In this document: positions 1 to 5,037 of the stretch, piece after piece
Layout of the letters: the number at the start of each line of letters is the position of its first letter
How positions within the stretch are numbered: the first letter of the stretch is position 1
Origin: JACQCE01 sp041484905
Lineage (GTDB): Bacteria; Nitrospirota; Nitrospiria; JACQCE01
Assembly (NCBI GenBank): GCA_041484905.1
Contig: JBGPIL010000127.1
Location: forward strand, 1 to 6,471
Length of the DNA stretch: 6,471 bases
Direction of reading: 5' to 3'
Position numbers and translations under genes: made by a program
Notes under the pieces: generated by a model
Databases searched by the model: none
The model's input: only the letters and a program-made list of their open reading frames with translations
Told to the model about the DNA's origin: nothing

Positions 1-2101
1 AGTTGATGGTCTTGGCGACCCGCCGCATTTGGGGTGTGATCTGCTCGCGCGTCAGGCCGAAGAGCTGGGTGCCGGTCGCCGTGTGGACGTCATCGTTGCG
101 CTGGAACGCGTCGAGCAGCATCGGATCCTGGGCAAAATGGGCCAGCAGCCGCAGCTCGATCTGGTTGTAATCGGCCGAGATGAGGCGGTGGCCGGGCGGG
201 GCGATAAAGCACTGACGAATGCGCGGCCCCCACTCACCCCGAATGGGAATGTTTTGAAGATTCGGGTCGCTGCTGGAGAGCCGTCCTGTGGCGGTCACGG
301 CCTGGTGAAACGTCGTATGCAGCCGTCCCGTGGCCGGCCGGACCAGCGCCGGCAGCGCGTCAACATAGGTCGACTGCAGTTTGTTCAGCTGCCGGTAGTT
401 GATCAGCTCGGCCGGGAGCTCGTGCTGCAGGGCCAGCTGGCTCAACACCGATTCGTCGGTCGAAAAGCCCGTCTTGGTTTTTTTCACGGCCGGCAGCCCC
501 AGCTTATTGAAGAGGATGTCGGACAGTTGTTTGGGGGAATTGACGTTGAACCGCTCGCCGGCGAGCTGATAGATCCGCGCTTCGAGCCGATCGAGGTGGC
601 CCCGCAGTTCACGGCCGACCGCCGCCAGGGCCGTTGTGTCGAGTAGAATCCCCCGTTGTTCCATCGAGGCCAGCACCTCGATCAACGGCAGTTCGACCTC
701 ATCGAACAGTGGTTGAAGCTCTAACCGCTCCAGTTCGTGGCGCAGCACGGGCACCAGCTTGTGGATGACGCAACTGGCGTCGCCGCCGGGGATCGAAAAC
801 GACGCGGCCAGCTGTTCGAGATCGTCAGAGGAACGGGTGGGGTCGAGCAGGTAGGCGGCGATACGCGTATCAAATCCGATCGACGGCGCATGCATTCCCG
901 ATTCCGTGAACGCGTGCAAGAGCGGTTTGACATCGTGGCCGGCGATGGTGCCGCCACCCGCCCGCAGCCGCTCGGCAAATTGCTGCGTCGGCTGACCCCA
1001 TGGCAGGGCGTAGGCGCGTTCGCCATCAAGACTGACCATGAGCCGAACCGGTTGGGGGTGACCCGGCCCGGCATCATGATCAGGAGCCGGGGGATCAGGA
1101 GGATCAGGCGCCACCGCGACTAGCGGCGTAAAGGCCAGTGCCGGCCAGAGCCGGTCGAGGTCGGTTTCAATCGGCGCCGGAGTGGTGGTGTTTCCGGTGG
1201 AGTCGTCGTTGGCATGTCGCGGCAACGCGGCCAGCAGACTGGAGAAACCCCATTCGGCAAAGAGCGCCCGAAGCTGGTCCGGATCGGGTTCGGCGAGTTG
1301 AAACTCCTTGAGCTCGAACGGGATGGGACAATCGGTCTGCAACCGCACCAGTTCGCGGCTCAGCCGTGCTTGCTCGGCATGCGCACGCAGGGTCTCGCGC
1401 AGTTTCGGTTTGCTCACTTGATCAAGGTGCGCGAGCAGTTCGTCGATGGTGCCAAACTGCTGGATCAGCGCGGCGGCGGTTTTCTCCCCGATGCCGGGCA
1501 CGCCGGGCACGTTGTCGACGGCGTCGCCCATCAGACCGAGCAGCTCGGTCATTTGGGCCGGTTGGACGCCGAACCGTTCGGCCACCTCGGCCGGGCCGAT
1601 CATCTGGTCCCTCATCGCATCGTAGACCGTGATCGAGGGCGTGATCAATTGGTAGAGATCCTTGTCGGTGGAGACGATGACCACCGGCCGTCCCTCGGCG
1701 GCCGCCTTGACGGTGACCGTGGCGATCAGATCGTCGGCCTCATAGCCTTCCAGCGCGAGCCGGGGAATGCGCAGCGCGTCGATCAATCTCATCACATGGG
1801 GCAACTGTGCGCTCAGGTCGTCCGGCATCGGTGGCCGGTGGGCTTTATAGTCTTGGTACGCCTGGTGGCGCAGCGTCGGCGCCCTGGTGTCGAAAGCGAT
1901 GGCGATGCCGCCAGGCTTTCGTTCCCGCAGCACTTTGAGCAGCATGGTGGTCATGCCGTACACCGCATTGGTCGGCGTGCCGGACGGGGATGACAGATGG
2001 CGGATGGCGTAATAGGCCCGGTAGAGCAGCGAATGGCCGTCAATCAGGTAGAGCGTGGCGGCATGGGCGTGCGGAGACGCCGGTGGCGGCGCGGAGGTCA
2101 T
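1..2101 (-). CDS. polA: DNA polymerase I, N-terminal 700 residues (C-terminus outside window)
   Basis: DNA polymerase I fills gaps and removes RNA primers during replication and excision repair in the cytoplasm. The minus frame from ATG at 2101 stays open to the window edge. Residues 16-290 are the 5' nuclease domain: LIDGHSLLYRAYYA from residue 19, AFD at 69-71, YKAHRP at 85-90, EADD at 121-124, STDKD at 144-148, GDAVDN at 192-197 and the helix-hairpin-helix GIGEKTA at 203-209. A Pro/Asp-rich linker (about 331-345) leads to a decayed 3'-5' exonuclease domain. No DxE motif precedes it, GHDVKPLL stands where active enzymes have the second catalytic Asp, and no YxxxD follows, so proofreading is probably absent, as in Bacillus-type Pol I. 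The polymerase domain shows NVNSPKQL, TGRLSS, NLQNIPIR (to R621), motif A DYNQIELR (catalytic D644) and the start of motif B (R693xxxK697). About 170-190 residues, with motif C, are missing. No clear Shine-Dalgarno precedes the ATG; expression may depend on the upstream gene 25 bp away. Confidence 0.97.
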   Translation of the reverse strand, partial: MTSAPPPASPHAHAATLYLIDGHSLLYRAYYAIRHLSSPSGTPTNAVYGMTTMLLKVLRERKPGGIAIAFDTRAPTLRHQAYQDYKAHRPPMPDDLSAQLPHVMRLIDALRIPRLALEGYEADDLIATVTVKAAAEGRPVVIVSTDKDLYQLITPSITVYDAMRDQMIGPAEVAERFGVQPAQMTELLGLMGDAVDNVPGVPGIGEKTAAALIQQFGTIDELLAHLDQVSKPKLRETLRAHAEQARLSRELVRLQTDCPIPFELKEFQLAEPDPDQLRALFAEWGFSSLLAALPRHANDDSTGNTTTPAPIETDLDRLWPALAFTPLVAVAPDPPDPPAPDHDAGPGHPQPVRLMVSLDGERAYALPWGQPTQQFAERLRAGGGTIAGHDVKPLLHAFTESGMHAPSIGFDTRIAAYLLDPTRSSDDLEQLAASFSIPGGDASCVIHKLVPVLRHELERLELQPLFDEVELPLIEVLASMEQRGILLDTTALAAVGRELRGHLDRLEARIYQLAGERFNVNSPKQLSDILFNKLGLPAVKKTKTGFSTDESVLSQLALQHELPAELINYRQLNKLQSTYVDALPALVRPATGRLHTTFHQAVTATGRLSSSDPNLQNIPIRGEWGPRIRQCFIAPPGHRLISADYNQIELRLLAHFAQDPMLLDAFQRNDDVHTATGTQLFGLTREQITPQMRRVAKTIN
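1092..1108. repeat. GGATCnGGnGGATCnGG motif in the polA linker
   Basis: The plus strand reads GGATCAGGAGGATCAGG. On the coding strand CTCCTGATC-like units recur about three times between 1074 and 1110, encoding a Pro-Asp-Pro-Pro linker between the 5' nuclease and the degenerate exonuclease domain. Fourteen of 17 bases match the motif at 4411-4427 inside the nitrilase gene. Whether this is a mobile micro-repeat or chance low complexity is unresolved. Confidence 0.45.
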
Positions 2102-2126
2102 GGTCTTACGTCGGCATGATGGGGCG

Positions 2127-2411
2127 CTACTTCGGGGCAGCGTCGGAGTTCTGGCCGGCTGGTCGCCTCGCCGTGCGGCCCGGTGTCAGACGGCCTTTGA
2201 GCCGCTCCACCTGATCGGCTTGCCTGGGGAAGCGGCTTTTGAGCCGTTCCAGATGGTGGTGCACCCACGGAATCTCCTTGGCCAGCAACGTCAGGCCGAT
2301 CAGGACAAAAATCCAGCCTTGAACCACGGGCAAAAAACCGCCGATGACGCCCAGAAGGAGAAACACGACGCCGAAGACAATCGTCACGCTGCGACGAATT
2401 TGCCGGACCAC
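2127..2411 (-). CDS. Small two-helix membrane protein, possibly PGPGW-like
   Basis: This 94-aa protein probably sits in the inner membrane. Residues 8-30 (VTIVFGVVFLLLGVIGGFLPVV) form a first hydrophobic helix and 32-45 (GWIFVLIGLTLLAK) a second, with a short turn between. A basic amphipathic tail follows, in which LERLKSR (54-60) is echoed by VERLKGR (68-74). The turn 'LPVVQGW' and the 'GLTLLAKEIPW' segment resemble small PGPGW-type transmembrane proteins; I make that assignment by eye and weakly. The start must be the GTG at 2411, because an in-frame TAA lies at 2423-2421 and no ATG intervenes. No Shine-Dalgarno is visible, and a promoter-like sequence ends only 6 bp upstream, so the mRNA may be leaderless. 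The gene precedes polA by 25 bp on the same strand and is probably co-transcribed. Its function is unknown. Confidence 0.8.
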   Translation of the reverse strand: MVRQIRRSVTIVFGVVFLLLGVIGGFLPVVQGWIFVLIGLTLLAKEIPWVHHHLERLKSRFPRQADQVERLKGRLTPGRTARRPAGQNSDAAPK

Positions 2412-2417
2412 GGCGGC

Positions 2418-2447
2418 ATCTTAGCAGATGCCCCGTCCGGGTGACAA
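2418..2447 (-). promoter_or_regulatory. Predicted sigma70-type promoter for the membrane protein-polA unit
   Basis: Read on the minus strand, TTGTCA (2447-2442) is followed after 18 bp by TAAGAT (2423-2418), preceded by TGC as an extended -10. The expected start of transcription is near 2411, which is the GTG start codon itself. The assignment rests on consensus matching only. Confidence 0.5.
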
Positions 2448-2524
2448 CGACGAGAGACGACTCGGTCATGAGGCGGCAGGTGGCGAGGGACGGCGAGAGC
2501 ACAGCGCTCTTTCCTCTCATAATA

Positions 2525-2550
2525 GGGTCAGGTCTTGCAATCCTACATTT
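2525..2550 (+). repeat. Left inverted end of the RAYT element
   Basis: This 26-bp sequence starts GGGTCAGG and ends TACATTT. Its reverse complement recurs at 3398-3423 with a single difference (C here, A in the other copy) at position 19. Confidence 0.88.
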
Positions 2551-2559
2551 GTATAGGAT
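2540..2559 (+). other. Subterminal hairpin at the left end of the element
   Basis: ATCCTA (2540-2545) and TAGGAT (2554-2559) are perfect inverted repeats around an 8-nt loop. HUH transposases of the IS200/RAYT group recognise subterminal hairpins, so this is a candidate recognition structure. TAGGAT also contains the only weak Shine-Dalgarno-like sequence before the transposase ATG, 11 nt away. No equivalent hairpin is apparent at the right end. Confidence 0.45.
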
Positions 2560-2570
2560 AGCCTCTCACT

Positions 2571-3407
2571 ATGGCCCGACCCTTACGTCTAGCATTTCCC
2601 TATGCGGTCTACCATGTCACCAGCCGAGGCAACGCCCGCCAGAAAATTTATCTGAACGCCACAGATCGCGGGCAGTTTTTATCGATTTTTGCCCATGTGG
2701 TGAGCCGTTACGGCTGGCTCTGCCATGTTTACTGTTTGATGGACAACCATTATCATTTGGTACTTGAAACGCCGAGGGCCAACCTTTCGCTGGGCATGCG
2801 GCACCTCAATGGCCTGTATACACAGGACTTTAATCGCCGGCATGGCCGGGTGGGGCATCTGTTTCAGGGGCGGTATCAGGCAATACTGGTGGAGAAGGAC
2901 AGTTATTTGTTGGAGCTCTGCCGCTATGTGGTGTTAAATCCCGTTCGGGCGAAAGCGGCAAAGCAGCCTGGTGCATGGCAGTGGAGCAGTTATCGGGCGA
3001 CTGCGGGACAGACCGCGGCACCGGCATTCTTAACGGTGGCGTGGATCTTGGGACAGTTTGGGAAGAGCGCGAAGCCGGCCCAAGAGCGCTATCGACAATT
3101 TGTGACCGAGGGGATGGATACTCCCAGTCCCTGGGCGCAACTGAGAGGACAAATCTACTTGGGAGGCGAAACGTTTGTGGCCAAGCATCAGCCGGATGCA
3201 GTGATCCGGGAAGTCCCGAGGCGGCAGACGCAAGCCAAGCGGCCGGGTTTGGAAGAGCTGGTAGGTGGGGGCCGAGAGTGGAGGAAAGGATTGTTAGAGG
3301 CGTATCAGCGTTACGGGTACCGACTGCGAGAAATTGCGGACCATGTGGGCGTCCACTATGCGACGGTGAGCCGGCAGCTGAAAAAGATGGAAGAACGAAA
3401 TGTATGA
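2571..3407 (+). CDS. REP-associated tyrosine transposase (RAYT, IS200-like Y1 family) with C-terminal HTH
   Basis: This family cuts and joins single-stranded DNA with one tyrosine and a metal held by an HUH pair; many members are linked to palindromic REP repeats. The 278-aa protein shows the N-terminal signature 'YHVTSRGNARQ' (14-23), the HUH-type pair H60-Y61-H62 in 'MDNHYHLVLE', 'GHLFQGRY' (95-102), and 'CRYVVLNPVRA' with candidate nucleophile Y119. 'WSSY' at 138-141 is also typical of the family. Residues 237-273 form a helix-turn-helix like that of DnaA domain IV ('LREIADHVGVHYATVSRQL'), as found in long RAYTs, and could bind the element ends. The stop codon lies inside the right inverted end. 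The ATG follows a weak TAGGAT ribosome site. All key residues are present and no frameshift is seen. Confidence 0.93.
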   Translation: MARPLRLAFPYAVYHVTSRGNARQKIYLNATDRGQFLSIFAHVVSRYGWLCHVYCLMDNHYHLVLETPRANLSLGMRHLNGLYTQDFNRRHGRVGHLFQGRYQAILVEKDSYLLELCRYVVLNPVRAKAAKQPGAWQWSSYRATAGQTAAPAFLTVAWILGQFGKSAKPAQERYRQFVTEGMDTPSPWAQLRGQIYLGGETFVAKHQPDAVIREVPRRQTQAKRPGLEELVGGGREWRKGLLEAYQRYGYRLREIADHVGVHYATVSRQLKKMEERNV

Positions 3408-3423
3408 TTGCAAGACCTGACCC
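3398..3423 (-). repeat. Right inverted end of the RAYT element
   Basis: This is the reverse complement of the left end, with 25 of 26 bases identical. It includes the last codons and the TGA (3405-3407) of the transposase, so the coding sequence and the recombination end are constrained together. Confidence 0.88.
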
Positions 3424-3580
3424 CAAATAAGTCCATGGTCCGCTCCACGGCGGATGGTCCGTACAACATGCCGAGTCCTCCTCGGCTGCCGTTGTCCCCC
3501 ATCCCGCCCCAAAGCGGTCAGTTCATTTGCGCTCACAAGCGGACAGATGATAAATCAACTACAGTTTCATCGGCGCCACC
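3424..3580. other. Intergenic segment without a recognised gene
   Basis: Between the mobile element and the next promoter I see no convincing coding frame. There is a small imperfect hairpin, TCCGC (3439-3443) with GCGGA (3450-3454), not followed by a T-run, so it is not called a terminator. Confidence 0.6.
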
Positions 3581-3609
3581 TTGACAGCCGCCCCGGGCGC
3601 TGCTACGCT
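3581..3609 (+). promoter_or_regulatory. Predicted promoter of the 102-aa protein-nitrilase pair
   Basis: A perfect -35 hexamer TTGACA (3581-3586) is followed after 17 bp by TACGCT (3604-3609), preceded by TGC as an extended -10. Transcription would start near 3616, leaving a leader of about 59 nt before the ATG at 3675. Confidence 0.6.
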
Positions 3610-3631
3610 GTAGCCGTCATGTCGACGATGG

Positions 3632-3656
3632 CGCCCCATTGAGAGTGGATGGGGCG
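3632..3656 (+). promoter_or_regulatory. Hairpin in the leader of the 102-aa gene
   Basis: CGCCCCAT (3632-3639) pairs perfectly with ATGGGGCG (3649-3656) around a 9-nt loop. It lies in the predicted leader, ending 7 nt before the GGGAGGG ribosome site. No T-run follows, so it is not a terminator. It may affect mRNA stability or translation; this is inference. Confidence 0.45.
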
Positions 3657-3674
3657 ACGAGGCGGGAGGGTGCG

Positions 3675-3983
3675 ATGGCCGGGGTGTTGGATGCAAAAAC
3701 GAAGGCGTTGCTGGTGCTGGAAAGCCGGTTGATCAATTACACAGGCAGCTATCATCCGATTGAATACAGCCGTTATCTCTTCGAGCAGGTGGAGCATGTC
3801 CGCAAGGCGCCCCATCCGGAGCGCATTCTGGATGCGGACGAGCACAAGACGTTTTCCTCGTTGGTGGTGGATCACCTCGGCGGCGAACGCCGCGCGGGCC
3901 GGGAACGGCGGGGCAAGCGCGCTGCCAAGGGCATCTCGACGCGTGCCGGCGGCGAACGGCGCCGGTTCTTCACCCCTGAATAA
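3675..3983 (+). CDS. Unknown 102-aa protein with Arg-rich C-terminal tail
   Basis: I do not recognise the family. Residues 1-65 look like a small helical domain with aromatic content ('YTGSYHPIEYSRYLFEQVEHV', partly at 22-42). Residues 69-102 form a strongly basic tail holding two GGERR motifs (69-73 and 92-96) with RERR and GKR between, which could bind nucleic acid or another polyanion, or simply be disordered. There is no signal peptide or membrane segment. The ATG at 3675 is preferred over an upstream in-frame TTG (3639) because GGGAGGG (3664-3670) sits at ribosome-binding distance. Only 19 bp separate its stop from the nitrilase start, so the two are probably one operon and may be functionally linked. 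Confidence 0.72.
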   Translation: MAGVLDAKTKALLVLESRLINYTGSYHPIEYSRYLFEQVEHVRKAPHPERILDADEHKTFSSLVVDHLGGERRAGRERRGKRAAKGISTRAGGERRRFFTPE

Positions 3984-4002
3984 CTCGATCCGCTCTTCCA
4001 GT

Positions 4003-4851
4003 ATGGTGCGCGTGGGCGTGGTGCAGACCTCGCCGCGGTTCGGCCGGGTCGCGGCCAATCTGGCTCGCACGCTTCGGTTGATGGCGACCAAACCGGCTGA
4101 CCTGTACGTCCTTCCCGAATTGTTCGCCACGGGCTATCAATTTTCCTCCCGCGCCGAGGTCGCCCGTCTGGCCGAGCCCGTGCCCTCGGGCCGAACCTGC
4201 CGGCGGTTAATCGCGTTCGCGCGCCGCCATCGCTGCGCGATTGTGGCCGGTCTGCCGGAGCGCTTGGGCCGGCGCTGTTACAACAGCGCGGTGGTCATCG
4301 GTCCCAACGGCTATCTGGGCTGCTACAGGAAATTGCATCTGTTCGGTGAGGAGACCCGCTGGTTTGCGCCGGGCAAGCGGGCCGGCAAAATCTGGACGAT
4401 CGGGGCATTTGGATCTGGCGGATCCGGCAAATCCGCCGGATCGGTGAAGATCGGCGTGATGATCTGCTTTGACTGGTTTTTTCCTGAAACGGCGAGGTCG
4501 CTCGCCCTGGAGGGCGCCGAGTTGATCTGTCATCCGGCGAATCTAGTTCTCCCCTACTGCCCTGAGGCGATGCGCACCCGATCGATCGAGAACCGGCTCT
4601 TTACGGCAACGGCGGACCGGGTCGGCACCGAAGCCCGTGGCGGCCGGGCGCCGTTGACCTACATCGGCCGGAGTCAGATCACCGACCCGTGCGGCCGGCG
4701 GCTCTTTCGGGCACCGGCAACCGGCGAGGCGATCGGCGTGGTCCGGATTGATCCGCGGCAGGCCCGGGACAAGCGGTTGAACAGCTATAATGATCTGTGG
4801 GCAGCCCGCAAGCCGGGAGCGTATCGGTTGTTGACCGCATCGCGGAAATGA
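4003..4851 (+). CDS. Nitrilase-superfamily carbon-nitrogen hydrolase
   Basis: Members hydrolyse amides, nitriles or carbamoyl compounds in the cytoplasm with a Glu-Lys-Cys triad. All three are visible: E39 in 'VLPELFATGY', K110 in 'CYRKLHLF' and the nucleophile C155 in 'GVMICFDWFFPE'. 'HPANLVLPY' and 'RSIENRLF' follow as expected, and the 282-aa length fits a single-domain member. The ATG at 4003 is chosen because the conserved first strand (VRVGVVQTSP) begins right after it; the open frame extends upstream to 3760 but is out of phase with the 102-aa gene it overlaps. No Shine-Dalgarno is seen, so translation may be coupled to that gene. Residues 137-147 (GSGGSGKSAGS) are a Gly/Ser-rich insertion encoded by a DNA palindrome, just before the strand carrying C155. 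The substrate cannot be named from sequence; amidase or carbamoylase activity is more likely than true nitrilase activity. Confidence 0.92.
   Translation: MVRVGVVQTSPRFGRVAANLARTLRLMATKPADLYVLPELFATGYQFSSRAEVARLAEPVPSGRTCRRLIAFARRHRCAIVAGLPERLGRRCYNSAVVIGPNGYLGCYRKLHLFGEETRWFAPGKRAGKIWTIGAFGSGGSGKSAGSVKIGVMICFDWFFPETARSLALEGAELICHPANLVLPYCPEAMRTRSIENRLFTATADRVGTEARGGRAPLTYIGRSQITDPCGRRLFRAPATGEAIGVVRIDPRQARDKRLNSYNDLWAARKPGAYRLLTASRK
4411..4443 (+). repeat. GGATC-type palindrome inside the nitrilase gene
   Basis: GATCTGGCGGAT (4412-4423) pairs with ATCCGCCGGATC (4431-4442) over 12 bp, one of them G-T, around a 7-nt loop. The first 17 bases, GGATCTGGCGGATCCGG, match the polA linker motif at 14 of 17. 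It is in frame and encodes a Gly/Ser loop, so it appears tolerated as an insertion. Confidence 0.6.
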
Positions 4852-4852
4852 C

Positions 4853-4882
4853 GAATGAGGGAATTTTCGATTTTCGAATGAA
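4853..4882 (+). repeat. Degenerate GAATnnC heptamer tract
   Basis: Immediately after the nitrilase stop, AT-rich units GAATGAG, GAATTTTC, GATTTTC and GAATGAA follow each other. They resemble the more regular tract at 6172-6213, which also begins right after a gene. Confidence 0.5.
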
Positions 4883-4903
4883 AGGCGACGGCAGACACAA
4901 ATC

Positions 4904-4970
4904 ACCTCTCAGCTTAGCGAACAGCGGGATGACGATGGACAAGGGGCGAGCGTCGATCTGACACGCGAGC
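4904..4970 (+). repeat. 67-bp intergenic repeat module, copy A
   Basis: This block aligns without gaps to 6269-6335 at 61 of 67 positions. Its longest identical stretch is CGAGCGTCGATCTGACACGC plus five further bases. It has no open frame of its own in the intergenic space and lies 68 bp before the nth start. Confidence 0.85.
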
Positions 4971-4975
4971 TGTGG

Positions 4976-4990
4976 GTACAACCCGTATGG
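4976..4990 (+). repeat. GTACAACCCGTATGG box, copy A
   Basis: This 15-bp box recurs at 6217-6232 with one extra A. Here it lies between the 67-bp module and the hairpin; in the second region it lies before the module. Confidence 0.6.
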
Positions 4991-5003
4991 CGATGGGGAT
5001 TGT

Positions 5004-5030
5004 CAAGGGGAGATGAGCATTCTCCCCTTG
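5004..5030 (+). repeat. Intergenic hairpin, copy A, adjacent to nth
   Basis: CAAGGGGAGA (5004-5013) and TCTCCCCTTG (5021-5030) form a perfect 10-bp stem around the loop TGAGCAT. It ends 7 bp before the nth ATG and supplies the end of its leader. Related hairpins occur at 6369-6396 and 6454-6471. No T-run follows, so it is not a classical terminator. Confidence 0.85.
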
Positions 5031-5037
5031 ACTTCAA

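Larger units (their letters stand above)
2525..3423 (+). mobile_element. RAYT / IS200-like element with 26-bp inverted ends
   Basis: This 899-bp unit consists of one HUH transposase gene between inverted ends at 2525-2550 and 3398-3423, which match at 25 of 26 positions. The ends begin GGGTCAGGTCTTGCAATC. The left end lies 20 bp before the start codon and the right end contains the stop codon, so there is almost no spare sequence. No target-site duplication is visible: the left flank is ...CTCATAATA and the right flank CAAATAAG..., consistent with HUH chemistry, which usually makes none. The interior is visibly more AT-rich than the neighbouring genes, suggesting acquisition. The reading frame is intact, so the copy may be active. 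Confidence 0.8.

Noticed and set aside
29..646. Long plus-strand open frame opposite polA
   Set aside because: It is antisense to conserved polymerase motifs (motif A, NLQNIPIR) and has no recognisable domain; high GC makes such frames common.
1214..1993. 259-codon plus-strand open frame opposite the polA 5' nuclease region
   Set aside because: The minus strand here encodes canonical 5' nuclease motifs; the plus translation is low-complexity Arg/Gly/His-rich.
2098..2520. 140-codon minus-strand frame across the membrane protein gene
   Set aside because: It is a Ser/Arg/Pro-rich shadow; the overlapping 94-aa frame has clear membrane helices and suitable spacing to polA.
2516..3432. Target-site duplication around the RAYT element
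   Set aside because: The flanks ATAATA and CAAATAA share only A/T richness, with no exact duplication.
3433..3460. Rho-independent terminator after the transposase
   Set aside because: The stem is short and bulged and no T-run follows.
3760..4002. Upstream extension of the nitrilase frame
   Set aside because: The conserved nitrilase N-terminus starts at the ATG at 4003, and the extension is an out-of-frame Arg/Ala-rich shadow of the 102-aa gene.
5004..5030. Terminator for the nitrilase operon
   Set aside because: The stem is strong but is followed by ACTTCAAATG, not a T-run, and sibling hairpins occur elsewhere as repeat modules.
2525..5030. Mosaic hairpin repeats as REPs mobilised by this RAYT
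   Set aside because: The hairpin modules share no sequence with the RAYT ends (GGGTCAGG...), so the window gives no evidence for a link.
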